From Pseudoalteromonas piscicida (lineage in GTDB: Bacteria; Pseudomonadota; Gammaproteobacteria; Enterobacterales; Alteromonadaceae): a DNA stretch of 64,000 nt. The DNA lies in NCBI RefSeq assembly GCF_000238315.3, contig NZ_CP011924.1, positions 1,528,501-1,592,500 of the forward strand, read 5' to 3'. Position numbers and translations under genes: made by a program. The notes below the pieces were generated by a model, which did not search any database, had not been told where the DNA came from, and was given only the letters and a program-made list of their open reading frames with translations. Below, one piece after another: positions 45,133-54,325 of this stretch; within the stretch, counting starts at the first letter, position 1; every line of letters starts with the position of its first letter.

Positions 45133-47340
45133 TTAAAACTGGTATTTATAGCCTAAACTAAATTGTCTTGGTTTGCCTGGGCGCGCGCCATACGGGCGGC
45201 GACTGACAATTTCTGCTTCATCGAACAAGTTATCGATTTTAGCATAAACTTGACCATACTGACCTAGCTCGTAACTTGCGGATACATCAACGATGGTTGT
45301 GCTAGGCACCTTGGCACCTTCAAGTACAAGCTCAAAGTCTTCAGTGCTTCTGCCAGCAGCTTCGTTCATCTCACTGATGTATTTGATGGCTACGTTAACT
45401 TTCCAGTCATTTGCTGCGAGGCCAATGTTAAAAGTGGCTTGATGAGATGGTAAATACGGAAGCTCATCACCATTTTTAATATAACCCCATTGTGCGAACG
45501 TTGTCGCACGCTCATTCTGGAATTCACCTTTCGTATAGGTGTAGGTGAGACTATAAGGGATATCCAATTGAAGGCTCAAAGGGTAACGTTGTGCAAACTG
45601 CATTTCGAGACCGTAAACATCCACCTCACCACCACTGAATTGCTGGTCTTGTTGGTCATTAACACCACAATTAGACTGACCACAGCTTTCGTTCAGATTC
45701 TCATAATCGTTGAAAAAGCTCACAATCTCAAACTGAGTCACACCATCATTAAAGCGCCCACCAAATTCGTAGTTAACGCTCTTCTCAAGCTCTATATCCG
45801 GATCTTGTTGTGGTGAAGAAGGCACAAAACCTTGGTGCACACCAAATAAAAGACCGGCATCATCAGAAAGCTGATAGAAACCACTTAGGCTAGGTAGCCA
45901 AATACGGGTGGTTTTATCAATCCAAACATCGGCATCTTTATTATCTTGGTAAGACATGTCCATCAGCTCGCCACGAAGGCCAAGGCCTAGTGTCAACGCA
46001 TCAAGTTGTACTTTATCTTCTAGATATACCGACCACGCTTTGGTATTTTCAGTATTCAGTGATATAAACTGCTTTGACCCCTCAAGCAACACAGGTGAAC
46101 CACCTTCCATTGCATACGCTTGCTCAAAATGTTTGCGCTCAATTTCATCTTCGTGGAAACGCACGCCAACAGCAATATCATGGGTTAAGTTAAACAGACT
46201 AAAGCTCGTATTGGCATCGACTTGAAGACCTTGAGAGAAATACTCACGGTCATTAGTCCCCATATTCAAAAAGATATTTGAACCTGCAACGACAGAGTCC
46301 CTTGCCCCAGTGATCACACCGTACTCATTTGCAAAAGTCTCTGGGTTTGCCATGATTTTTGAAAGAGATGGTCCACTTTTGCTACCCACACTATTGAGCT
46401 TAAGCCAAGCTCGCTCATAGTCATTACGGTACAGTCTTGTTGTAACGTTAAAGTCTTTGCCATCAAGCACATGGGATAACATTACCTGAGTATGCTTGGT
46501 ATCCATCTCTGCCGGCTGAGACGCTGCGTATCGACGATACGGGTTTTCAGCAAAATCTGCCTCCGTTAAACCAAGGTAGGTTTCGTCAGACAACTCGTCG
46601 GCGTAGCTGAGTTTTAAGCCAAAGGTATGATTTAGATCACCTTGTGAAAGTTTATAATTAAACTTGGCTAAGATATCGTTCTTCTCAAACCCCGTATCAC
46701 CACCGCCATCAAGCTCTTTAAAACCATCGGCTTGTAGATTAACCGCTTCGAATAAGAAGCCGACATTATTTACGACTGAACCGTAGTAGCCGTGCGCTTT
46801 GGAATAACCATCGCTGCCAGCCGCAACATCAATACCGCCTTCTGTAAATTCTGGCACTTGGCGAGTCACCAAGTTAAGCGCACCAGCAACGGTTTGCGGG
46901 CCATGCTTGATAGCCGCAGGTCCTTTAAACACTTCAACTGCAGTCATACGAGTCGTAACCGGGAAATAATAAGCAGCTGGCGCAGAATAAGGAGCCGGAC
47001 CGATGAGCACGCCGTCTTCCATTATGGTGATTTTCTTGCTTCGCTCAGGTGTTACACCACGAAAACCGATGTTTGGTCGCAGGCCATAACCATCTTCTTC
47101 ACGAATATTAACGCCAGGCACATTGGAAAGAATACGGTGAATATCATCGTATTCGTATTCTGCCAACTGCGCTTCTGACAACAACGTTGCAGAGCCAGCT
47201 TCTTTTCGCAATTTATCGTGGTGGCTGATAATAGAGATATGCTCAATATCTTGATTGTCATCCGCAGCTTGCGCTTGAGGTAGTGCAAAGATTACCGCTA
47301 CCGTTAATAAAGATTTCTTCATGTTCATGCGCTTAGTCAT
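45133..47340 (-). CDS. FecA-like TonB-dependent receptor in an imelysin operon
   Basis: This outer-membrane receptor has about 735 residues. In-frame starts are GTG 47346, ATG 47340, ATG 47328 and ATG 47322. I list 47340, but MKKSLLTVAVIFALPQAQA from 47322 already forms a full signal peptide. The plug contains ILSNVPGVNIREEDGYGLR, GFRGVTPERSKKITIMEDG and VEVFKGPAAIKHGPQTVAGA, similar to ferric-citrate receptor FecA. The barrel ends in FSLGYKYQF. The start overlaps the stop of the imelysin gene, so the genes are coupled. Iron or another metal complex is the likely substrate. Confidence 0.92.
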   Translation of the reverse strand: MTKRMNMKKSLLTVAVIFALPQAQAADDNQDIEHISIISHHDKLRKEAGSATLLSEAQLAEYEYDDIHRILSNVPGVNIREEDGYGLRPNIGFRGVTPERSKKITIMEDGVLIGPAPYSAPAAYYFPVTTRMTAVEVFKGPAAIKHGPQTVAGALNLVTRQVPEFTEGGIDVAAGSDGYSKAHGYYGSVVNNVGFLFEAVNLQADGFKELDGGGDTGFEKNDILAKFNYKLSQGDLNHTFGLKLSYADELSDETYLGLTEADFAENPYRRYAASQPAEMDTKHTQVMLSHVLDGKDFNVTTRLYRNDYERAWLKLNSVGSKSGPSLSKIMANPETFANEYGVITGARDSVVAGSNIFLNMGTNDREYFSQGLQVDANTSFSLFNLTHDIAVGVRFHEDEIERKHFEQAYAMEGGSPVLLEGSKQFISLNTENTKAWSVYLEDKVQLDALTLGLGLRGELMDMSYQDNKDADVWIDKTTRIWLPSLSGFYQLSDDAGLLFGVHQGFVPSSPQQDPDIELEKSVNYEFGGRFNDGVTQFEIVSFFNDYENLNESCGQSNCGVNDQQDQQFSGGEVDVYGLEMQFAQRYPLSLQLDIPYSLTYTYTKGEFQNERATTFAQWGYIKNGDELPYLPSHQATFNIGLAANDWKVNVAIKYISEMNEAAGRSTEDFELVLEGAKVPSTTIVDVSASYELGQYGQVYAKIDNLFDEAEIVSRRPYGARPGKPRQFSLGYKYQF

Positions 47341-48607
47341 TGTCACCTGCCGAAGTTTGTGGAAGTTCTAGGGCGAGCTTTTCGATAAACTCGGTCTTTA
47401 AATCATCCGTCACTTTTTTAACGTCTGTATGTGTTTGCGTCACTTGCTCTGTAGACCCTGCAAGCTCAGCTTTAAGGCTCGCATTCATCGCAAGCAGTGT
47501 AGCTTCTGCATCCGCTAGTCCTGCAAGCATGCGCTCTTTTACATCACTACCATTCTCAGCATCTAAAAAGTCGTCAAAGCCCAATGTATTCTCAGCATCT
47601 TGGCCATTACCGGTGAAGATGTTTCTAAATGCTCTGATGTTAGCAAGTAAATTCTCTTTCGAATGTTCTGCAATTGGCGATTCCACCGCTTTAGGGCAAG
47701 CCTCTAAACCACACGCATTCGGAAAACCTAGGCCTAACGGCGTCGCTATTTTGCCGTCTTTTAACTCTTCGGTCATGTAAAATAGCGCCTTTGATATTTC
47801 ATTGAGCGCTAAGTGGGGCGTGTCAAACGGCGAGCCTGGTTGTCCTGCATTAACAAGTTTAGCTGCGTAGCCATTTTCTCCAGTCCACTGAGACAGGAGT
47901 ATGTTACTCTGTGCTTCAATGTCTTTAGCCACTTCCGTCGCAAACTCACAACGCGCAACCGCTCTTTCCTGAGTTGAACGGCTATTCCATGGTGCCAAAG
48001 CATCATTCACTGACGAACAGTTGTGGTCAAGATTGGCATTGAATAGAAGGTGCTCTAAGGCAGTTAAGCCTTTACGGTTTGCAGTACGCTCAGAGATATT
48101 ATAGGGATTGCTAGCATTACCGTTAATAACGCCATCCTCAAAATACACTACATCCAAGTCGATATCACATAACGAGCCTGTAGCGGGCCAAACATAAATA
48201 TTATTTTTAAGCTCTTTACTATTGGCAATAAGTGGACCCATTTGCATCAATTCAACATACTGCCACCCAACCATAGCGTTGCGCCAACTTTGTTGAGCAT
48301 TTTGCTTTAACCCGGCGGTATTTTCAGCCAGTACTTTTTCAGCACTACAATAACTCGCAACTTCAAGTTGTTGTGTTACAGCGAGTTCATTGAATTGCTC
48401 AATTGCAGGGGTAAGCACATTATTCACAAGGTTACTTACCAAGGCTGCTTCATCAAATTGCGTGGGTAAAGTTGGATTATCCGTTCCAGAGTTATTATCC
48501 TTCACTCCAGGACCTTGGCTACTTGAAGTACTTTCACCACAACCCGACAATACCAAAGCCACAGCGACGGCAGCGGCAGCGGCACTTAAACGTTTAGATA
48601 CTCTCAT
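47333..48607 (-). CDS. Imelysin-family (peptidase M75-like) lipoprotein
   Basis: This 424-residue lipoprotein has the lipobox LSGC (residues 20-23) and then a low-complexity linker. The body fits the imelysin/ICMP helical fold: WRNAMVGWQYVELMQMGPL, then RTANRKGLTALEHLLFN, where a GxxxxEHLLF stretch takes the place of the GxHxxE motif of the founding members. Imelysin-like proteins are periplasmic or surface metal-uptake factors often found with iron-regulated genes. Here the gene lies between a DUF4856 lipoprotein gene and a FecA-like receptor gene, which supports a joint role in metal capture. Confidence 0.9.
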   Translation of the reverse strand: MRVSKRLSAAAAAVAVALVLSGCGESTSSSQGPGVKDNNSGTDNPTLPTQFDEAALVSNLVNNVLTPAIEQFNELAVTQQLEVASYCSAEKVLAENTAGLKQNAQQSWRNAMVGWQYVELMQMGPLIANSKELKNNIYVWPATGSLCDIDLDVVYFEDGVINGNASNPYNISERTANRKGLTALEHLLFNANLDHNCSSVNDALAPWNSRSTQERAVARCEFATEVAKDIEAQSNILLSQWTGENGYAAKLVNAGQPGSPFDTPHLALNEISKALFYMTEELKDGKIATPLGLGFPNACGLEACPKAVESPIAEHSKENLLANIRAFRNIFTGNGQDAENTLGFDDFLDAENGSDVKERMLAGLADAEATLLAMNASLKAELAGSTEQVTQTHTDVKKVTDDLKTEFIEKLALELPQTSAGDND

Positions 48608-48689
48608 TTGTATTCTCTATTATCTATATACAACAAAAGGTTAGCAGAATTAACGGCTAACCTTTTAACGTTATAAACGAAAATTTAGA

Positions 48690-50516
48690 TTACCAGTTGG
48701 CAACATTATCAGCATCGAAATCATATGCAGTTGCAATGATTTCTCGCGCTTCCAATAAAGCAGTCTTATAAGCTTCCACTTTATCTGCCGCGAATTCAGG
48801 CTTATCACCCATTAATTCATGGATTTTAACAAAGTCTGCATCTGTAACAGGAGAAAACGGATTAAACTGGAAGTTTAATGCGAAGCCTTTCATTTCAGAC
48901 CAGTGCTTTGCTACTGCATAGAATTGATCAGCATCAAAATCACCTGATGCGATATCGTCTAAATCACCATCATCATTTGAGATTGTATCATTGATATAAT
49001 GCACAACGGTTGCAGCGATAGACTTTTCCCATGCTAACAACGCTTGATTACGCAATGTCTCTAAACGCGCTTTATCCTCGTCTGACCACTGCGCAACATT
49101 AGTACCAACATTAGCGTTGATAAGTTTACGCGCTTCAATAAACGCTAATTGTGCTTCAGCGCTGAAGTCCGTTGGGTTAGCGTTAGATTTAGTGCCACGG
49201 TCACGCTTTGCTGCATTTGTTGAGTTACCAAAGTTAAATTCAGATAGTAGATCGATTTTGCCATCATTATCCAAATCATGATAACCATTTGCATACGCTT
49301 CACGGCCACCTTTAGCTGAAAGTTCATCATCTGTATAGTCTAGATAATCAACAGCCGCACCGAAATAGCCATAGCCTTCATCAAACTTGTGTTCAAGTTC
49401 TGTGTAGCTTTTGCCATCCGCTAATGTCGCGTTATCAGCTGACTTTTCACCAATGAGTAAATCATCTAGATAATCGTCCGCACCTTGAGAAAGCGACACT
49501 GCACCATTTAAATGTTTTTGCATTAACTGGGCAAGATCAAGGCCTTCCGGTGTTACGTAGAGTTTGTTCAGCGTGATAGCTGTGCCATTATGCTCTGCTT
49601 TGATTGTTGAGCCATTTTCAAACTGCTGAAGTTGCGCTTGTAGCAGGTCTAAATAGTGTAGGGCTAAACCTTCAGGTGTTTTTGGCTGTGTACCAAGGTT
49701 AACCCAACCAGCCATGACACCATCCTCTTCCCATGCTTTATGCATGTTAGAAGTGTCACGCCCTGCAATTTTACCACCTTCGCCAGCGACGTTTTTCAGT
49801 GAGCTTGAAATTTGCCCTAGTGTGGTTTGTGCAGCGTTTGCGGCAACAGCGAAATCAAGTGTTTCGTCCAACACCACTGTATCTGTAGGCATCAAGAAGG
49901 TTTTGATCTCAGTGATTGCCGCTTCAGCTGTTTTTTGCTCCGCCGCATTACCCACAGTTTCATTATTAAGCTTACCCATTAGGCTCTTAATATGCACCAT
50001 AGCTGCGTGACGTGCGATTTGGCCAGAATAAGAAACTGAAGACTCACCTTGGGCGTTATCAAAAGCATAGCGGTTTACACCCGCTTTGTTTTCTTCAGCA
50101 ATTTGTTGAACAGCAATTTCAGCTTCAACTTCTGTTTTTTCGCCTTTGCTATCAGTTGCCGTGATAGTTACCGATACTTTACCGCCTTCAACCTGTTCGA
50201 AGTTTAGTGCGTTTGCAGCTTTGAGCTTAACCGCACCGTCGACAATTTCAAAACGGTTGTCAGAGATGGTGAGTGTTAATGCACTTACTTCATCGTTGTC
50301 GTCAGCAAAAGTAATATTTGCAACAGCAGCACCAAGTGTATCTTCAGATACTGATGCACTGTCTACAGTAATAGTAGGTGCAGCATTGGTGGCTGGAGGT
50401 GGTGTTGTGTTGTTATCATCGTTGTCATTTGAGTTGCTGCTAGAGCCACCACATGCGGTAAGGCCTAAAGTTGCAGCGAGAATAGCAGTCGTTAACAGAG
50501 ACTTTTTAAGTGCCAT
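48690..50516 (-). CDS. DUF4856 lipoprotein with N-terminal cadherin-like domain
   Basis: This 608-residue lipoprotein has the lipobox LTAC (residues 19-22), an Asn/Asp/Ser linker, a cadherin-like beta domain (residues about 45-140, ITVDSASVSEDTLGAAVANITFAD, VTITATDSKGEKTEVEAEI) and a long helical DUF4856 region (VNRYAFDNAQGESSVSYSGQIARHA onward). It contains acidic DxDxDG-like loops (YHDLDNDGKIDLL) that may bind Ca2+. It is the first gene of the operon with the imelysin protein and the TonB receptor. By context it is a surface-exposed binding partner for metal or ligand uptake. Confidence 0.87.
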   Translation of the reverse strand: MALKKSLLTTAILAATLGLTACGGSSSNSNDNDDNNTTPPPATNAAPTITVDSASVSEDTLGAAVANITFADDNDEVSALTLTISDNRFEIVDGAVKLKAANALNFEQVEGGKVSVTITATDSKGEKTEVEAEIAVQQIAEENKAGVNRYAFDNAQGESSVSYSGQIARHAAMVHIKSLMGKLNNETVGNAAEQKTAEAAITEIKTFLMPTDTVVLDETLDFAVAANAAQTTLGQISSSLKNVAGEGGKIAGRDTSNMHKAWEEDGVMAGWVNLGTQPKTPEGLALHYLDLLQAQLQQFENGSTIKAEHNGTAITLNKLYVTPEGLDLAQLMQKHLNGAVSLSQGADDYLDDLLIGEKSADNATLADGKSYTELEHKFDEGYGYFGAAVDYLDYTDDELSAKGGREAYANGYHDLDNDGKIDLLSEFNFGNSTNAAKRDRGTKSNANPTDFSAEAQLAFIEARKLINANVGTNVAQWSDEDKARLETLRNQALLAWEKSIAATVVHYINDTISNDDGDLDDIASGDFDADQFYAVAKHWSEMKGFALNFQFNPFSPVTDADFVKIHELMGDKPEFAADKVEAYKTALLEAREIIATAYDFDADNVANW

Positions 50517-50588
50517 TGAATTGTTCCTTTGAGACTAATTATGTTTATATTTTCATAACTAGGCGTAAAGTATACACACACCTAAATA

Positions 50589-50606
50589 GCAATCAATATT
50601 ATTTGC
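50589..50606. promoter_or_regulatory. Possible regulator-binding palindrome (weak Fur-like) before the DUF4856 operon
   Basis: GCAATCAATATTATTTGC is a 14-of-18 dyad 73 bases before the DUF4856 start. It is AT-rich and only loosely like the Fur consensus (about 9 of 14 positions in my alignment). The rest of the 50517-50824 gap holds only the terminator near 50720. Confidence 0.3.
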
Positions 50607-50700
50607 ATTGTATAAATAACAATTTTTAAAAAATGCTACGTAACAGCTAACTACTCTGGAGCTATTAGGCGTCAGAAACAATATAAATACTCCATACAAA

Positions 50701-50740
50701 ACAAAGGGATAAAACCATAAATATGGCATTATCCCTTTGT
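50701..50740 (-). terminator. Terminator after the orphan response regulator
   Basis: A perfect 12-bp stem, ACAAAGGGATAA / TTATCCCTTTGT (50701-50712 / 50729-50740), has an inner CCAT/ATGG pairing and, on the minus strand, is followed by TTTTGTATGG. It separates the regulator gene from the DUF4856 operon. Confidence 0.85.
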
Positions 50741-50824
50741 ATCAGAAACCTGTTTCACAAATTTCTCCGAATTGAGCATTCGAAAAATTCGAAGTATCTT
50801 TGCGTTAAATCAAATTGTTACTTT

Positions 50825-51520
50825 TTAGTTCCAAACATCGGTAACAAATAAGTAACCTTGACGCCAAATCGTTTTGATCTTCTCTGGTCGACTTGGATTA
50901 TCGTGTAGCTTTTTACGCAAGCGAGAGATTCGGACGTCTATTGTTCGCGTATCTGGGCGATAGTATTTGCCAAGGATCTGCTCGTATACAAAGTCACGCT
51001 TCACTACTTTGCCGCCATTGCTCGCAAGTAACCATAGCAACTCAAACTCATGGGTTGTGAGGTCAATGCGCTCCTGCCCATAACTCACTCGTCTGGTGTT
51101 TTTGTCGATATGCAACTGGCCAAAGGTTAATTGCTCTGGCTCATCGTCAAACTGCGAGTTTGCAGCTTGCCTTCTTAACACTGCATCGAGTCGAGCTCGC
51201 CATAATCTAGGCTTTGCGTCTTTGGAAATAACTTCGTCAGCACCGAGCTCTAAAAACAGGCTGTGAACATCCTCGTCATCGCTGTCAAGACTGACGATCA
51301 CAGGGGCTTTGAATCTTTGTCTAAATTGGCTGATTGAATCGCAGGTTGGTACGGATGCGATAGCTTGATCAAGCACGATACCGTTAATAGACTTCCCTGA
51401 AAAACCATTCAATTGACCTAATTCCCTCAACAACTCAACAGTATAGCCTTGCTCTTCAAGCATTTTTTGTTGTGATGTCAATATATTGTTATTGCTTTGT
51501 GCAACCAAGATAGTGGACAC
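50825..51520 (-). CDS. Orphan OmpR-family response regulator with altered receiver pocket
   Basis: This 231-residue protein starts with GTG at 51520, with GAGG eight bases upstream. The receiver keeps the phospho-acceptor Asp51 (GIVLDQAI) and Lys100. The acidic pair that holds Mg2+ is replaced by Gln8-Ser9 (ILVAQSNNN), and the conserved Thr is Ser77. The C-terminal winged helix is normal (PDTRTIDVRISRLRKKLHDN, KTIWRQGYLFVTDVW). No kinase gene is adjacent. It may act without phosphorylation, as atypical OmpR-type regulators do. The regulon is unknown. Confidence 0.88.
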   Translation of the reverse strand: MSTILVAQSNNNILTSQQKMLEEQGYTVELLRELGQLNGFSGKSINGIVLDQAIASVPTCDSISQFRQRFKAPVIVSLDSDDEDVHSLFLELGADEVISKDAKPRLWRARLDAVLRRQAANSQFDDEPEQLTFGQLHIDKNTRRVSYGQERIDLTTHEFELLWLLASNGGKVVKRDFVYEQILGKYYRPDTRTIDVRISRLRKKLHDNPSRPEKIKTIWRQGYLFVTDVWN

Positions 51521-51583
51521 GGACGCACCTCATTCATTCAACATGGATGAACACAGTGTAGTCACGCAACCTGAATGGATGCT

Positions 51584-52477
51584 TTACAGCGTAAATAATC
51601 CTTTTGCCGTATCCCAAAGAGCTTTAACAACTGGGTCATATAACCGTTTATTCTTAGTTACAAGTCCAATTTCAATTTCATCCGATCTAAGCTGCAAAAG
51701 CTGAACTTGATTCTTAAATGGACTTTGACTAATTACTATCTCGGGGACACACGCAATACCAAACCCTAAACTCGCGAGCGCAACCATAGCTTCATGACCC
51801 GAAACATGCGCATAAACTTTAGGAACAAAATTGTGTTTTTTGCAAAAGTTATCGATTCGATCTTTTAACACGCCTTGCTCTGGCATAATAAAAGACAGCC
51901 TCTGCCACGGCATTTCACTATGACTATATTCATCAATAATAGACTTAAGCGGACAGTCCATCGTTGGGCCAATAAACACCAATCTCGAACGGCCGATTGG
52001 CAAGTACTCTATACCGTTTGGTAGATGTTTTGGCTTCACTGCTACCGCGACATCTTCTTTACCACTGGCAACTTCTGCTATTGAATGCGCGGGGTCGCCG
52101 GTAATAAGATTTAACTCTACTTGCGGGTACAGATGGCGAAACTTGGAAAAAAGATCATAAATAAAACTGTAAGTCGCGGTCACTGAACAAAATAAACTCA
52201 ACTCACCAGTCAAAGGCTTATCATCATCAACGCATTCGCTCTTAAACTGCCGCCAGCTTGCTAATGTCGCTTGCGCGTAATGAACAAACGCTTTGCCTTG
52301 TTGCGTCAGCTCAACGGTGCGATTATCTCGTAGAAATAAAGCTGCGCCGACTTCCTCTTCTAACTGTTTGATTTGACGACTTAATGTCGGAGGGCTAACA
52401 AAACAGCGCTCACTCGCTCGGGAAAAATGCAGCGTATCTGCAAGTGCCAAAAAATATTTTAGTTGTTTGTGATTCAT
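51584..52477 (-). CDS. ilvY: LysR-type activator IlvY
   Basis: This 297-residue LTTR begins MNHKQLKYFLALADTLHFSRASERCFVSPPTLSRQIKQLE, which is the IlvY form of the HTH. It is divergent from ilvC with 105 bases between the starts, the same arrangement as in E. coli, where IlvY activates ilvC in the presence of acetohydroxy acids. The effector domain is complete. A TTTGAA-N9-TTCAAA dyad in the shared region is a candidate binding site. Confidence 0.92.
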   Translation of the reverse strand: MNHKQLKYFLALADTLHFSRASERCFVSPPTLSRQIKQLEEEVGAALFLRDNRTVELTQQGKAFVHYAQATLASWRQFKSECVDDDKPLTGELSLFCSVTATYSFIYDLFSKFRHLYPQVELNLITGDPAHSIAEVASGKEDVAVAVKPKHLPNGIEYLPIGRSRLVFIGPTMDCPLKSIIDEYSHSEMPWQRLSFIMPEQGVLKDRIDNFCKKHNFVPKVYAHVSGHEAMVALASLGFGIACVPEIVISQSPFKNQVQLLQLRSDEIEIGLVTKNKRLYDPVVKALWDTAKGLFTL

Positions 52478-52489
52478 AGTATTTCACCT

Positions 52490-52510
52490 TTTGAAACACT
52501 ATAGTTCAAA
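52490..52510. promoter_or_regulatory. Candidate IlvY-binding dyad
   Basis: TTTGAA (52490-52495) and TTCAAA (52505-52510) form a 6-bp inverted repeat with nine bases between. It lies 12 bases before the ilvY start and 73 bases before ilvC. LysR-type sites usually show such interrupted dyads. Confidence 0.45.
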
Positions 52511-52582
52511 TATATCATTTTACGCAATCAAAAGTTCGCCCTACTCTGACTTCAATCTATTTCTACAGAATCAGGAAATATC

Positions 52583-54055
52583 ATGTCGAATTACTTTAAT
52601 ACTTTATCTTTACGTGAGCAATTAGCTCAGCTTTCTCAATGTGAATTCATGGATCCAAAAGAATTCGAACAAGGTGTCGACGTTCTGATTGGTAAAAAAC
52701 TAGTCATTGTTGGTTGTGGCGCACAAGGCTTGAACCAAGGTCTAAACTTAAGAGATTCTGGCTTGAACGTCAGTTACGCACTACGTCCTTCAGCAATTGA
52801 AGAAAAACGTCAATCTTTTCTTAATGCATCTGAAAACGGCTTTATTGTTGGCACCTATGAAGAACTCATTCCTGAAGCTGATTTGGTTCTAAACTTAACG
52901 CCTGACAAACAACATACTTCTGTTGTAAACGCAGTCATGCCGTTAATGAAAAAAGGCGCAACACTTGCTTACTCTCACGGCTTCAACATCGTAGAAGAAG
53001 GTATGCAAGTGCGTGAAGATATTACCGTAATCATGGTTGCACCAAAATGTCCTGGCACAGAAGTACGTGAAGAGTACAAACGCGGCTTTGGTGTACCTAC
53101 GCTGATTGCAGTTCACCCTGAAAACGACCCCGAGGGTAAAGGTCTTGCGCAAGCTAAGGCGTACGCTGCCGGAACCGGTGGTCATCGTGCAGGCGTATTG
53201 CAGTCATCATTTATTGCTGAGGTAAAGTCAGATCTAATGGGTGAGCAAACCATCCTATGCGGTATGTTGCAAACTGGCTCATTACTATGCTTTGACAAAA
53301 TGGTAGAAGAAGGCATCGAGCCTGGATATGCATCAAAGCTCGTACAATATGGCTGGGAGATCATCACCGAAGCGCTAAAACACGGTGGTATCACTAATAT
53401 GATGGACAGACTGTCTAACCCCGCCAAGTTACGCGCATTTGAACTGAGCGAGCAACTAAAAGACATCATGCGCCCGCTTTATAACAAGCATATGGACGAC
53501 ATCATCAGTGGTGAGTTTTCAGAAGGTATGATGGCTGATTGGGCTGAAAACGACAATAAATTGCTTACATGGCGTGCAGAAACCGCACAAACTGCGTTTG
53601 AAAAGCAATCGAATACTGATGCTGAAATTTCAGAGCAGATTTTCTTCGACCAAGGTATTTTGATGGTTGCTATGGTTAAAGCTGGTGTAGAGCTAGCGTT
53701 CGAAACCATGACGGCGGCTGGTATTATTGATGAGTCAGCGTACTACGAATCACTACACGAAACGCCGCTAATCGCGAACACCATTGCGCGCAAGAAGCTG
53801 TTCGAGATGAATCGTACGATTTCAGACACCGCAGAATATGGTTGCTACCTGTATAATCACGCATGTTTGCCACTGTTGAAGCCATTTATGGAATCAATCA
53901 CAAAACGTGAGATTGGTGAAGGCTTGTTAGACAGTGACAATTATGCTGACAACCAAAAGCTCATCGCTGTAAACCGTGCGATCCGTAACCATCCGGTAGA
54001 AAAAATAGGTGAAATCCTTCGCGGTTATATGTCAGATATGAAAAAGATTGTTTAG
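52583..54055 (+). CDS. ilvC: Ketol-acid reductoisomerase (class II)
   Basis: This 490-residue enzyme converts acetolactate or acetohydroxybutyrate with NADPH in valine and isoleucine synthesis. Its length and the opening [20 protein letters not shown] mark the long class II form, as in E. coli. The Rossmann motif [15 protein letters not shown] lies near residues 37-51, and [13 protein letters not shown] carries the NADPH-selecting basic residues. Downstream acidic Mg2+-binding residues lie in [14 protein letters not shown] and later in the duplicated helical domain. An AGGA ribosome site precedes the ATG. A terminator follows. Confidence 0.97.
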   Translation: MSNYFNTLSLREQLAQLSQCEFMDPKEFEQGVDVLIGKKLVIVGCGAQGLNQGLNLRDSGLNVSYALRPSAIEEKRQSFLNASENGFIVGTYEELIPEADLVLNLTPDKQHTSVVNAVMPLMKKGATLAYSHGFNIVEEGMQVREDITVIMVAPKCPGTEVREEYKRGFGVPTLIAVHPENDPEGKGLAQAKAYAAGTGGHRAGVLQSSFIAEVKSDLMGEQTILCGMLQTGSLLCFDKMVEEGIEPGYASKLVQYGWEIITEALKHGGITNMMDRLSNPAKLRAFELSEQLKDIMRPLYNKHMDDIISGEFSEGMMADWAENDNKLLTWRAETAQTAFEKQSNTDAEISEQIFFDQGILMVAMVKAGVELAFETMTAAGIIDESAYYESLHETPLIANTIARKKLFEMNRTISDTAEYGCYLYNHACLPLLKPFMESITKREIGEGLLDSDNYADNQKLIAVNRAIRNHPVEKIGEILRGYMSDMKKIV

Positions 54056-54112
54056 TAAGTAGAAATAAATTTGCGTCAATAAATTAGCAAACTAGTTCGC
54101 TTGTTAGTAACC

Positions 54113-54146
54113 AAGGCCACTTTCCACCCTGAGATTGTGGCCTTTT
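54113..54146 (+). terminator. Terminator after ilvC
   Basis: The 8-bp stem AAGGCCAC / GTGGCCTT (54113-54120 / 54137-54144) is followed by TTATCT. The loop of 16 is long but the stem is GC-rich. Confidence 0.75.
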
Positions 54147-54325
54147 ATCTCTGTTTCTCAACATAACTTCCCATTTAACTCAAATACAGTTAACACTAAA
54201 TACTGAGGTTAACTTTATTTTATAAACCAAAATTATTTTTTTGTGACTTGGATTGTTACTTGTTCCGAGCTGGTTATTTACTATGCTAGAATAATCGGTT
54301 CCACGGGATTACACACACAAATCGA

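Noticed and set aside
46792..47178. A 128-codon open frame antisense to the FecA-like receptor gene.
   Set aside because: It is fully contained in the receptor gene, with no ribosome site or recognisable domain.
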